Shown: positions 16,870 to 25,323 of the stretch, in pieces
Numbering within the stretch: position 1 is the first letter of the stretch
Layout of the letters: each line of letters begins with the position of its first letter
DNA from: Lichenicoccus sp965277665
Lineage (GTDB): Bacteria > Pseudomonadota > Alphaproteobacteria > Acetobacterales > Acetobacteraceae
Direction of reading: 5' to 3'
Length of the DNA stretch: 64,000 nt
Assembly (NCBI RefSeq): GCF_965277665.1
Contig: NZ_OZ255835.1
Location: 2,294,001-2,358,000, forward strand
The notes under the pieces: model-generated
Seen by the model: the letters and a program-made list of their open reading frames with translations, nothing else
Database searches by the model: none
What the model was told of the DNA's origin: nothing
Position numbers and translations under genes: made by a program

Positions 16870-17583
16870 ATGGCGCTTCCACTGGAGCACACGATCGCCC
16901 TGGTGACCGGCGCCAGCCGCGGCATCGGTCGTGCCGTGTCGGTCGAACTCGCCCGGCTTGGCGCCCATTGCGTGCTGACCGCGCGCAGCCCGGGCGGCCT
17001 GGAGGAAACCGACGACCTGATCCAGGCGGCGACCGGGCAGGCGAGCACCCTGCTGCCGCTCGACCTTGCCGACAACGCCGCCATCGACAGCATCGGGCCG
17101 AGCCTGGCCAGCCGCTTCGGCCGACTCGACATGCTGGTGCATGCGGCGGCGACGCTGGGCGCCCTCACCCCGGTTGCGCACGCGACCGAGTGCCACTTCG
17201 AGCAGTGCATGGCGGTCAATGCGGCTGCCCCCTGGCGGCTGATCCGCACCACCGCGCCGCTGCTGCTGGCGGCCCCGGCCGGGCGCGCGGTGTTCCTGAC
17301 CGACGCGCATGCCCGCGCGCCGGTCGCCTATTGGGGGCTGCTGGGTGCGAGCAAGGCGGCGATGGAGAACCTGGTGCTGAGCTGGGCCGACGAGGTCGCT
17401 TCGCACGGGCGGCTGCGTGTCACCCTGTTCGACCCGGGCGTGGTCGCGACCCGCCTGCGCGCCCAGGCGATGCCGGCCGAGGATGCGTCAGGGTTGCAGC
17501 GCCCGGAGGATGTCGCCGACCGGATCGCACTGCTGTGCCTGCCGGCCTCCGATACGCACGGAGCGCTGGTCGGCCGGGACTGA
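16870..17583 (+). CDS. Short-chain dehydrogenase, catalytic Tyr missing
   Basis: 237 residues, Rossmann fold with intact cofactor motif TGASRGIG and acidic LDLADN. Where an SDR should read YGASK the protein reads LLGASKAAMENL: Leu replaces the catalytic Tyr, four residues before the conserved Lys. The catalytic Ser region reads LTDAHARAP and has no Ser, and NNAG is replaced by HAAA. So the fold and NAD(P) site are kept while the active site is lost. The gene is downstream of purF by 2 bases and probably in its operon. It may act as a binding or regulatory protein; the substrate is unknown. Confidence 0.85.
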   Translation: MALPLEHTIALVTGASRGIGRAVSVELARLGAHCVLTARSPGGLEETDDLIQAATGQASTLLPLDLADNAAIDSIGPSLASRFGRLDMLVHAAATLGALTPVAHATECHFEQCMAVNAAAPWRLIRTTAPLLLAAPAGRAVFLTDAHARAPVAYWGLLGASKAAMENLVLSWADEVASHGRLRVTLFDPGVVATRLRAQAMPAEDASGLQRPEDVADRIALLCLPASDTHGALVGRD

Positions 17584-17603
17584 CCCGGTGGCCGGTTTTA
17601 TGC

Positions 17604-17641
17604 TTGACATGACTATGACGCACCGTCACATGTGACGAGTA
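17604..17641 (+). promoter_or_regulatory. Promoter and operator of toxin-antitoxin module 1
   Basis: TTGACA at 17604-17609 is a good -35 box; TCACAT 16 bases later is the best -10. The perfect 12-bp palindrome GTCACATGTGAC (17625-17636) covers the -10 and ends 5 bases before the antitoxin ATG. This is a typical autoregulation site for a toxin-antitoxin operon. Confidence 0.65.
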
Positions 17642-17857
17642 ATGGGGCAGCAGTCGAATTCGCGTGCGCGGCGCCACCGCGACGGCCTGCGCGCGCGCGG
17701 CCTGCGGCCGATCCAGATCTGGGTCCCGGATTCCCGCGCGCCCGGGTTTGCCGCCGAGGCGCATCGGCAGTCGCAAAATGCCGCCGCAGCCGACGAGCAG
17801 GACGCAATCATGGACTGGATCGAGGAGGTGAGCTGGCTCGACGATGACGCGGGGTAG
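17642..17857 (+). CDS. MazE-like antitoxin (module 1)
   Basis: 71 residues. The motif RLRARGLRP-type (here GLRARGLRPIQIWVPDSR) followed by PGFAAEAHRQS is that of a small MazE-family antitoxin group that pairs with MazF/PemK toxins. The basic N-terminus would bind the operator palindrome upstream and the acidic C-terminus (DWIEEVSWLDDD) would bind the toxin. Its end overlaps the toxin start by 14 bases. Nearly the same motif occurs in the second module (52236-52460). Confidence 0.85.
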   Translation: MGQQSNSRARRHRDGLRARGLRPIQIWVPDSRAPGFAAEAHRQSQNAAAADEQDAIMDWIEEVSWLDDDAG

Positions 17858-18170
17858 CGTCATCCGGGTGGCGGATCGCGCCGGCGACTTCACCGGCAAG
17901 CCTCGCCCGGCCGTGGTCGTGCAGAGCGGAGCGTTCGACGGCGCGTCACTCACCGTCTGCCCGCTCACCAGCAGCGAGGCGGATGCCCCGTTGCTCCGCC
18001 TGCGTGTCGACCCGCATGCTGCCCTGCCGCTCGATCGAACATCCTGGATCATGGTCGACAAGATCACGACCATCCGTGCCAACCGTGTCGGCCCGGTGAT
18101 CGGCGCTGTCGGCAACACCGACATGGTGCGGCTGAACGCGATGCTCGCGGTCTTCCTCGGGCTCGGATAG
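17844..18170 (+). CDS. MazF/PemK-like endoribonuclease toxin (module 1)
   Basis: 108 residues. Family features are RGSVIRVAD, the GKPRPAVVVQS strand, CPLTSSEADAPLLRL and the conserved SWIMVDKITTIRANRVG, ending in AMLAVFLGLG. MazF/PemK toxins cut mRNA at short sites unless held by the antitoxin. It overlaps the antitoxin frame, so the pair is translated together. The sequence resembles the toxin at 51886-52239 over most of its length, so both modules descend from one type. Confidence 0.87.
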   Translation: MTRGSVIRVADRAGDFTGKPRPAVVVQSGAFDGASLTVCPLTSSEADAPLLRLRVDPHAALPLDRTSWIMVDKITTIRANRVGPVIGAVGNTDMVRLNAMLAVFLGLG

Positions 18171-18232
18171 AGCGGACGTGATAGAGCGCATGAAGAGGGC
18201 CCGGCAGCAACAGAACCGGCAGCAGCTAACAT

Positions 18233-18499
18233 GTGCTGCCCATCCCGGCGCACAAGCATGGCGTCGAGACGTTCACCATCGACGGCCAGACGGTGGACGC
18301 CACCTACCTCCAGGGCGCGACCGTGCCGCTCAACCTCACCGGGCTGCCCGGCGTCTCGATGCGGTTCGGCACGAGCCAGGATGGCTTGCCCATCAACGTG
18401 CAGATCGTCGGCACGTGGCAGGCGGAGTCGACTATCCTTCACGTCGCGGCGCTGCTCGAGAGCGTCAGCGCGGTTCGAAGCCTGCATCCGACCCTCTGA
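18233..18499 (+). pseudogene. C-terminal fragment of an amidase
   Basis: An open stretch of 88 codons reads LPIPAHKHGVETFTIDGQ, then GLPGVSMRFGTSQDGLPINV and ends normally. This is the C-terminal end of an amidase-signature-family hydrolase; the catalytic Ser-Ser-Lys part that should come before is absent. Directly upstream is the toxin gene, so the 5' part was probably lost when the module arrived or by deletion. It is unlikely to make a working enzyme. Confidence 0.7.
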
Positions 18500-18584
18500 C
18501 GATCACCGCGGGTTGCCGCGTGCCAGCCCCAGGATTAGCGTTGCCTGAACCCGGAGCAACCGGGAGCTGACGGAGGAAGCGCTC

Positions 18585-19880
18585 ATGCAGGCAACCCTGA
18601 TTCGCAGGCAGCGCCGCAAGCAGATGCCGGGCATCCTCGCCGTCGCCACCCTGCTCGCCGGCGCCTGGGCGCCCCTTGCGCAAGCACACGCCGCCGCGGT
18701 CGGGGATTGGATCACAACCTGGGCGGCGACCCCGGGACCGCGCTGGTCCGACGAGCTTCCGGCGCCGTTCGACGTGCCGGAGGTGCTCGACAACCAGACG
18801 GTGCTGCAGTTCACCCGCATCAGCGTCGGCGGCGACCGCGTGCGCGTGGTGCTGTCCAACCAGTTCGGCAGCAAGCCGGTCACCATCGGCGCAGCCAGCG
18901 TGGCGCTTGCGGCCGGGCGCGGCATCGACGCCGCCTCGATGCACGCCCTGACCTGGAACGGCCACCACACTGTCGTCATCCCGCCGGGCGCACCGATGCT
19001 CAGCGACCCGGTCGAGCTGGCAGCCCCGGCCCTCTCGACCCTTGCCATCAGCTTCTACCTGCCGGACAAGACCGGGCTGTCCACCGTGCACTGGGACGGA
19101 CGTTCGACCGGGCTGATCTCGGCACCCGGCAACATGACCACCGCTGCGAGCTTCCAGCCAGTCACGACGACGCAGTCACGCCTGTTCCTGAGCTCCGTGC
19201 TGGTCGACGCCAGGCCCGCGTCGCAGTCGGTGGTGTTCCTCGCCGACAGCATCACCGACGGTTACTGCTCCAAGCCTGACGCCAACGACCGCTGGCCGGA
19301 CCACGTCGCCGAACGACTGCAGGCGGAAGGCCATCCGGATGTGGCCGTTGTCAACGAGGCCTATTCCGGCGACCGTGTGCTGACCAACGGCATGGGAACC
19401 GACGCGTTGAGCCGCTTCGACATGTCGGTGCTGAGCCATCCACGCGTGAGCACGATCGTGATGATGATGGGGATCAACGACATCGGCTGGCCCGGTCCGC
19501 ATGCGACCACGCCTACCGACCCCGAGCCGACCGCCGAGGACATCGAGACCGGCTACCAGCAGATCATCGCCCGCGCGCATCTGCACGGGCTGCGCTTCAT
19601 CGCCGTCACGCTGACGCCGTTCATCGACACCTTCAAGGGAACGCCGGGCTATGGCTACTACACGCCAGCGAAGGAGAAGATCAGGCGGGCGGTGAACCAG
19701 TGGATACGCACCAGCGGCGCCGCCGACGGGGTGATCGACTTCGATCGGCTGCTGGACGATCCGGCCCATCCCGGCCACCTGCTTGCAGCCGACGATTGCG
19801 GCGACCACCTGCATCCCAATGATCGCGGCTACAAGGCGATGGCCGACGCGGTCGATCTGAAGCTCCTGGTCGGGCACTGA
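18585..19880 (+). CDS. Secreted SGNH/GDSL hydrolase
   Basis: 431 residues with a signal peptide (basic start, hydrophobic stretch about 16-30, cleavage near AQAHAAA). The N-terminal half is a beta-rich domain; the SGNH domain follows, with block I FLADSITDG (Ser in the GDS-like position), block III GIND and block V DHLHPND (Asp and His). It probably de-esterifies a carbohydrate or lipid outside the cytoplasm. The gene stands alone, convergent with the iron operon whose last stop is 20 bases away. GGAGGAAGCGCTC before the ATG is a good ribosome binding site. Confidence 0.92.
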   Translation: MQATLIRRQRRKQMPGILAVATLLAGAWAPLAQAHAAAVGDWITTWAATPGPRWSDELPAPFDVPEVLDNQTVLQFTRISVGGDRVRVVLSNQFGSKPVTIGAASVALAAGRGIDAASMHALTWNGHHTVVIPPGAPMLSDPVELAAPALSTLAISFYLPDKTGLSTVHWDGRSTGLISAPGNMTTAASFQPVTTTQSRLFLSSVLVDARPASQSVVFLADSITDGYCSKPDANDRWPDHVAERLQAEGHPDVAVVNEAYSGDRVLTNGMGTDALSRFDMSVLSHPRVSTIVMMMGINDIGWPGPHATTPTDPEPTAEDIETGYQQIIARAHLHGLRFIAVTLTPFIDTFKGTPGYGYYTPAKEKIRRAVNQWIRTSGAADGVIDFDRLLDDPAHPGHLLAADDCGDHLHPNDRGYKAMADAVDLKLLVGH

Positions 19881-19899
19881 TTGCCCCCTGGGCCGGGCC

Positions 19900-20121
19900 T
19901 TACGGCAACGCAGGTCCACCGCCCGCCTGGATCCCGCCTTCCATCCCCATGCCGCCGTTGGCGCCTCCCGGTCCCATGCCGCCATTGCCCTGGTAGTCCG
20001 GCGTGGCGGGCCCCCAGTCGCGCTGGATCAGCGAAGCCGGCTCCGAGCCGGGCGGCAGCGGTCCGCAGGCGGACAGGAGCGCTCCCAGACCCAGGGCTGT
20101 GACGGTCCCGAAAGTCTTCAT
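19900..20121 (-). CDS. Small Gly-Met-rich lipoprotein
   Basis: 73 residues. A short signal sequence (MKTFGTVTALGLGALLSAC) ends in the lipobox LLSAC, so Cys19 would be lipidated. The mature part is small and repeats Gly-Gly-Met (GNGGMGPGGANGGMGMEGG). It starts 23 bases after fbpC and ends the iron operon. A metal-related periplasmic role can only be guessed from this place and from its Met content. Confidence 0.65.
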   Translation of the reverse strand: MKTFGTVTALGLGALLSACGPLPPGSEPASLIQRDWGPATPDYQGNGGMGPGGANGGMGMEGGIQAGGGPALP

Positions 20122-20144
20122 GCCGCGATGACGCACGACCGCCC

Positions 20145-21233
20145 TCAGATGGACGCCGTGCCGGATTGAGCAGGATAGGCCAGCACCGGCCCGTCGACCT
20201 TGAGCCTCACGACTGAGCCACATGACGGCACCGCATAGCCGGGCACCCTGGCCGACACCCGCGCATCCGCGCCCACCAGCCTGATCAGCACCAGCCCATC
20301 CCGGCCATCGAAGCCGGAGCGCTCGACCATGCCCTGCAGGCCATCCTGCGCCAGCCGGATCTGCTCGGGCCGGATCATCACCTCGACCAGCCCTCTGGCC
20401 CGGGCCAGCAGCGGCAAGGTGCCGAGCGCGCAGATGACAGCGTCGCCGGATGCCTCGCCCGGCAGCAGCACCGCGTCGCCGATGAAGCGGGCGAGTGCGG
20501 CGTCCGCCGGCTGGCGGTACAATGTCCGCGGCGTCGCCACCTGCACCATGCGTCCGCCACGCAGCACCCCTACCTGGTGCCCCATCGACAGCGCCTCCGC
20601 CTGGTCGTGCGTCACCAGCACGGCAGTGGCGCCGGCGGCGGCAAGCGCCGCGGCGACTCCGGTGCGGGTCTCCTCGCGCAGCGCCGCATCCAGCGCGGAG
20701 AACGGCTCGTCGAGCAGCACCAGCGCCGGCCCGGGGGCGAGTGCGCGCGCCAGCGACACACGCTGCTGCTCGCCGCCGGAGAGTTCGTGCGGCTGGCGAC
20801 CGGCGAAGGCAGCGGACAGGCCGACCGCGTCGAGCAGCGCCTCGGCCCGGTGCCGCTGCCGCCGGGCCGCGCGCGGCAGGCCGAACAGCACGTTGGCCGC
20901 CACCGTCAGATGCGGGAACAGCGCGCCGTCCTGGGCCACGTAGCCGATCCGGCGCCGGTGCGCCGGGACGTGCAGGCCACGGCCGACCAGGCGCCGGCCG
21001 CCCACCTCGATGGTGCCGGCATCGGCACGCTCGAAGCCGCACAGCAGGCGCAGCAGCGTGGTCTTGCCGCCGCCCGAGGCGCCGAGGATCGCGAGCAGGC
21101 TACCCGACGGCACCTGCAGGTCGATGCCAGCGAGCACCGGCCGGCCCAGGAAGCTCTTGCCGAGGCCCTCGACCGCAAGGTCGGCTGCTTCCGCCCGCTT
21201 GACCACGAGATCGGCCGATCCGGCCTGTCGCAT
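20145..21233 (-). CDS. fbpC: Ferric iron ABC transporter, ATPase
   Basis: 362 residues, ATPase of the FbpABC/AfuABC type. Walker A ILGASGGGKTT, Q-loop VAQDGALFP, signature LSGGEQQRV, Walker B ALVLLDEPFSALD and the switch His in VTHDQAEA are all present. A C-terminal TOBE-like domain follows (IRPEQIRL). It powers uptake of Fe3+ through FbpB. ATG 21233 is used; GTG 21239 would overlap the permease stop (GTGA) and is equally possible. Confidence 0.93.
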   Translation of the reverse strand: MRQAGSADLVVKRAEAADLAVEGLGKSFLGRPVLAGIDLQVPSGSLLAILGASGGGKTTLLRLLCGFERADAGTIEVGGRRLVGRGLHVPAHRRRIGYVAQDGALFPHLTVAANVLFGLPRAARRQRHRAEALLDAVGLSAAFAGRQPHELSGGEQQRVSLARALAPGPALVLLDEPFSALDAALREETRTGVAAALAAAGATAVLVTHDQAEALSMGHQVGVLRGGRMVQVATPRTLYRQPADAALARFIGDAVLLPGEASGDAVICALGTLPLLARARGLVEVMIRPEQIRLAQDGLQGMVERSGFDGRDGLVLIRLVGADARVSARVPGYAVPSCGSVVRLKVDGPVLAYPAQSGTASI

Positions 21234-21235
21234 AC

Positions 21236-22780
21236 TCACGTCGCGACCCCTGCGCCCGCACCGAAGCGGCGCACCAGCAGCCAGGTCGAGAGCAGCGACA
21301 GCGTCACCATCGTCGCCGCATAGGGCGCCGCCGCCGCGAAGGCCAGGGTGGAGGTGTCGACCCAGACCTGGGTTGCCAGCGTCCGGGTGCCGATCGGCGA
21401 CAGCAGCAAGGTGGTGGTGAGCTCCGTCACCGTGGAGACGAACACCAGCGCCGCCGCCGCCCCCAGGCCGGGGCCGGCCACCGGCAGCAGCACGCGGAGG
21501 AACAATTCGGGCCACGCCAGCCCGAGCGAACGCGCCGCCTCGTCGAGCCCGCGCGGCACCTGCGCGAATGCCGCGCGCACGCCCACCAGCGCCAGCGGCA
21601 GGAACAGGATCGAATAGGCCACCACCAGCAGGCCGGCGGTCTGGTAGAGCGGCCGCAGCACCGCCACCGCCAACGACACCAGCGCCAGCGCCACCACGAT
21701 GCCCGGCACGCCCTGGGCCAGGAAGCTGGTGCGCTCCAGCGCCATCACCGCGCGCCCCGGATGGCGCGCCGCCAGGAAGCCGAGCGGGATCGCCAGGGCC
21801 ACGGTGAGGGCGGCGGCGGCGGCGCCGAAACCGACCGAGGCCAGCGTCGCGGATACCAGCCCGGCCAGGGTCGCGGTCACCGGGCTGGACGCCGCCGAGC
21901 CCGGCTGGGTCAGCCAGTACAGCACCATGCCGACCGGCACGCCGATGGTGAGCCCGACCAGCAGCGCGAGGCCGCCCAGCACCGGCAGCAGGGTCCAGCC
22001 CAGCCGCAGCAGGGTGGGCGGGCGCCGGGTGAAGCGGCCGACCCGGGCATAGCGGGTGCGGCCGCGCAGGGCCGCCTCGCCGGCCAGCAGCGCGAGGCCA
22101 CCAAGCACCAGCACGGCGGCGAGCAGGGCGGCGCCGGGCCCGGCAAAGCCGGTGCGGTATTCGGCATAGATCTCGGTGGTGAAGGTGCGGTAGCGCAGCA
22201 GCGAGAACGCGCCGAACTCGACCAGCACGTTCAGCGCCACCAGCAGCATGCCGCCGAGCAGGCTCGGGCGCAGTTGCGGCAGCACCACCCGCCAGAAGCA
22301 CCGCGCCGGACCGCAGCCCAGCGCGCGCGCGGTCTCCTCCAGCGCCGGGTCCATGCCGCGCAGGCTTGCCGCCACCGGCAGATAGATCAGCGGATAATAG
22401 GCGCTGGTCACCACCAGCAGCGCGCCGGCGAAGTCCTGCAGCCCGTTGCTCAGCGACACCCAGGCGTACGAGGTCACGAAGGGCGGGATCGCCAGCGGCA
22501 CCGCCACCAGCACCGCCCAGGCCCGCCTCCCGGGCAGTTGCGTGCGCTCGACGCACCAGGCGGCGGCGGTGCCGATCAGGGCGGCCGAGACGGTGCTGGC
22601 ACCGACCAGGGTCACCGTGTTGTCCAGCAACTGTCCGACCAGCGGCCGGAACAGCAGGTCGGCGGCGTCCGACGGCGCGATCCGCACCGCCTGCACCAGG
22701 ATGGTCAGGATCGGCAACAGCACCAGCAGCGGCCCGATGCAGGCGGCCAGCAGCAGGGCCGCGTGCGGCGGCGGCCGCAA
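21236..22780 (-). CDS. fbpB: Ferric iron ABC transporter, permease
   Basis: 514 residues, double-length permease with about 12 membrane helices. Two copies of the inner-membrane permease loop are seen: GMDPALEETARALGCGPARC and QVPRGLDEAARSLGLAWPEL (EAA motif with the invariant Gly). Such fused permeases are normal for the FbpB/AfuB family. The start is unclear: only TTG 22780 fits standard codons, giving a short leader; the frame is open to the fbpA stop. It overlaps or abuts fbpC. Confidence 0.93.
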   Translation of the reverse strand: MRPPPHAALLLAACIGPLLVLLPILTILVQAVRIAPSDAADLLFRPLVGQLLDNTVTLVGASTVSAALIGTAAAWCVERTQLPGRRAWAVLVAVPLAIPPFVTSYAWVSLSNGLQDFAGALLVVTSAYYPLIYLPVAASLRGMDPALEETARALGCGPARCFWRVVLPQLRPSLLGGMLLVALNVLVEFGAFSLLRYRTFTTEIYAEYRTGFAGPGAALLAAVLVLGGLALLAGEAALRGRTRYARVGRFTRRPPTLLRLGWTLLPVLGGLALLVGLTIGVPVGMVLYWLTQPGSAASSPVTATLAGLVSATLASVGFGAAAAALTVALAIPLGFLAARHPGRAVMALERTSFLAQGVPGIVVALALVSLAVAVLRPLYQTAGLLVVAYSILFLPLALVGVRAAFAQVPRGLDEAARSLGLAWPELFLRVLLPVAGPGLGAAAALVFVSTVTELTTTLLLSPIGTRTLATQVWVDTSTLAFAAAAPYAATMVTLSLLSTWLLVRRFGAGAGVAT

Positions 22781-22803
22781 GCGCGCGAGCGCCGCCGGAA
22801 TGG

Positions 22804-23850
22804 TCAGAGCAGGCCGGCCTTGCGCAGCAGGGCGACGGCCTGGCTGTCGTCGCCGAGCCGGCTCCAGCCGATATCGGGCGGCGACAGCGTGTCGAGCGGC
22901 GGCAGCGCCGCATTCGCGGCGACACCTGGGCGCAGCGGATACTCGAAGGTCACGTTCGAGCGGCCCAGCGACGCCTGCGTCGGCGCGCTCACCAGGAACG
23001 CCAGGAACCGCTGCGCAGCACTCTGGTGCCGGCTAGTGTTGAGCACCGCGGCGCCGGACACGTTCACCAGCGCGCCGACGTCGCCCGGAGCGAACTCGTG
23101 GATGGCGCTGCGCATGCCGTGCGCGCCGCGCTCTTCGCGCAGCCGCTCCCAGTAGTAGTTGTTGACGATGCCGGTCGCGACCGCGCCGCGATCCACCGCC
23201 GCCACGACGCCTTCGTCATCGTCGAAGCTCTGCGCGTTGCGCTGCAGGCCGCGCAGCCAGGCGAGCGCCCCAGCTTCGCCCTTCATCGCAATTACCGCGC
23301 TGACCAGGGGCAGGAAGTCGCCGTCCGAGGGCGCGATGCCGACGCGGCCCTTCCAGGCGGGCCCGGCGAGGTCGAGCACCGAGGCCGGCAGCGCCGTGGC
23401 CTCGACCCTGGCCGTGTTGTACGCCAGCACGTTCTGGCGGGCGAGCACCCCGAGCCACTGGCCCTGCGACGAACTATAGCGCGCCGGCACCAACGCCCGC
23501 GTCGCGGCATCGACCGGCGCGAGCAGGCCATGCTCGGCCAGCAGCTGCAGCTCCGGCGAGTTCTCGGTGAAATAGACGTCCGCGGCGGAGGTGCCCCCCT
23601 CGGTCAGCAACTGGTTGGCCAGTTCCGGCCCCTCGCCGGTATGCACACGCACGACGATGCCGGTCTGCCTGCGGAAGGCGTCGACCAGCTGATCGACGGT
23701 CTGCTCGTGCTGGCCGCTATACAGCGTCAGGGTCTCGGCCGCGCCGGCCGGGCCGGCCAATACGGCGGACAGCGCCAGCGCCGCCGGCATGGTTGCGAGC
23801 AGAACGGCGCGTCGGCCGGATGTGGCGCTGCGGCGAGGTTCGAACAGCAT
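22804..23850 (-). CDS. fbpA: Ferric iron-binding periplasmic protein
   Basis: 348 residues with a signal peptide (RR at 12-13, hydrophobic core, cut near GAAE). The mature protein starts ETLTLYSGQHEQTVDQLV, the FbpA pattern whose His is an iron ligand, and carries the Tyr-Tyr pair NNYYWERL that coordinates Fe3+. It delivers iron to FbpBC. ATG 23850 has GGAG eight bases upstream and gives a proper signal peptide, better than the frame start at 23883. Third gene of the Fur-type operon. Confidence 0.95.
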   Translation of the reverse strand: MLFEPRRSATSGRRAVLLATMPAALALSAVLAGPAGAAETLTLYSGQHEQTVDQLVDAFRRQTGIVVRVHTGEGPELANQLLTEGGTSAADVYFTENSPELQLLAEHGLLAPVDAATRALVPARYSSSQGQWLGVLARQNVLAYNTARVEATALPASVLDLAGPAWKGRVGIAPSDGDFLPLVSAVIAMKGEAGALAWLRGLQRNAQSFDDDEGVVAAVDRGAVATGIVNNYYWERLREERGAHGMRSAIHEFAPGDVGALVNVSGAAVLNTSRHQSAAQRFLAFLVSAPTQASLGRSNVTFEYPLRPGVAANAALPPLDTLSPPDIGWSRLGDDSQAVALLRKAGLL

Positions 23851-23885
23851 GCGATCACTCCAGGACAGGACAGGGGAGGCCACGG

Positions 23886-25304
23886 TCAGGCATTGGCGAA
23901 CAGCTTCTGGCCGATGAACTCGCCGGCCGCGACGCCGCCGGGACAGGCGAACAGCCCGCTGCCGACGTGGGTTGCATACTGGTTCAGCAGGTCGAGCCTC
24001 GACATCTGCTCGAACATGCGGGTGAAGCCGGCGCGAGGATCCTGCTGGTAGGCGATGAACAGCAGGCCGGCATCGTATTCCAGGCCCTGGCGCCAGGGCG
24101 GCCAGCGCTCGGCGACCATGCCGAGCCCGTCATTGTACGAGTAGGTGCGGCGCAGGATGCGCGCGCCCTGCGCCTGTGACGCGGCGCCGAGCCGGACATG
24201 CGCGTTCTGAGCGATGACCGGGTTGCCGTCGGCGTCGGTGGCGTCGAGGTCGAGCGGATCGTCTTCGTGCAGGCCGGTGAGCGGCGCGCCGGAGGCCTTG
24301 CGGCGCCCGATCACCTGCTCCTGGAAATCGAGCTCGGTGCGGTCCCAGTGCTCCAGCGCCAGCCGGATGCGGCGCGCCACCAGGTAGCTGCCGCCACGCA
24401 TCCAGTCCGGTCCGCCGGGGTCCACCCACACCACGTCGTCGAAGCTGCCATTGCCGCTGAGCCGACCGTTCGCCCGTTCCGCCATGTGCATCGAGCCGGG
24501 ATTCTGCGTGCCGTCCTTGAAGCCCAGCAGGTTGCGCGGCGTCTCGCCGGATGGGCTGTCAGGCAGGAACCCGGTCTGGAGCCAGCGTAGCCGGGCGGTC
24601 CCCTGGTGCGCGCCGCTGGCCGCCGTCGCACCCGGGCGCTTGCCGCCATAGCCCATGGCGGCGTCGTCGGCGGCCGCCATGCGCGCCAGCTGGCGGATCG
24701 CGTGGAAGGCGACGAAGCTGTCATCGGCGCAGGCCTGGATGCACAGGTCGCCGCCGCTGCGTGCCGGATCGAGCTGGTCGCCGGCAAAGGCCGGCAGGTC
24801 GGCGAGCTCCGGCGGACGCTGCCGCGCCAGGCCGTAGCGGTCGCGGCCGTCGCGCTCGAACAGCCCCGGGCCGAAGCCGAAGGTCAGCGTCAGGCGGCGC
24901 GCCCCCAGGCCCACGGTCTCGCCGCTATCCGCCGGCGCCCGGTTCGCCGCCCCACCCAGGGGCTCCGCGCTTTGCCCCGCCGTCAGGCGAGCGGCAGCGC
25001 GGGTCCAGTCCTGCAGCAGCCGCACAACGTCGCTCGCCGAGCGCGTCGTGAGGTCGAAGCTCGCGAATACCGTATGGATCTGCTGCGGGGTCTCGATGCC
25101 GCCCTGGTGCGGGCCGTAGAACGGCACCTGCCCGTCGGCGGTACTGGAGCCGGCGAGCGCGGACGCGGCCGGATTGACCGACCCGGCAGGTGCGCGGCCG
25201 AGCGGCGCGGCGAGCCCGGTGCCAAGCGCCGCGCCGCCGGCGAGCAGGCCGCCGGCGGCGCCGAACAGGCCGCGACGCGAGGTCGAGAAGGGACATCGGC
25301 TCAT
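23886..25304 (-). CDS. efeB: EfeB-type DyP peroxidase (deferrochelatase), Tat-exported
   Basis: 472 residues. The N-terminus SRRGLFGAAGG is a twin-arginine signal with a hydrophobic core. The DyP signature LGFKDGTQNP gives the distal Asp, and QNAHVRLGA provides the heme His. EfeB proteins are periplasmic heme peroxidases and are reported to release iron from heme. Normally they are encoded with EfeO and EfeU; here the partners are FbpABC instead. The gene starts 19 bases after the propeller gene and ends 35 bases before fbpA. Confidence 0.93.
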   Translation of the reverse strand: MSRCPFSTSRRGLFGAAGGLLAGGAALGTGLAAPLGRAPAGSVNPAASALAGSSTADGQVPFYGPHQGGIETPQQIHTVFASFDLTTRSASDVVRLLQDWTRAAARLTAGQSAEPLGGAANRAPADSGETVGLGARRLTLTFGFGPGLFERDGRDRYGLARQRPPELADLPAFAGDQLDPARSGGDLCIQACADDSFVAFHAIRQLARMAAADDAAMGYGGKRPGATAASGAHQGTARLRWLQTGFLPDSPSGETPRNLLGFKDGTQNPGSMHMAERANGRLSGNGSFDDVVWVDPGGPDWMRGGSYLVARRIRLALEHWDRTELDFQEQVIGRRKASGAPLTGLHEDDPLDLDATDADGNPVIAQNAHVRLGAASQAQGARILRRTYSYNDGLGMVAERWPPWRQGLEYDAGLLFIAYQQDPRAGFTRMFEQMSRLDLLNQYATHVGSGLFACPGGVAAGEFIGQKLFANA

Positions 25305-25323
25305 ATCGGCAATCCAGGGTCGG

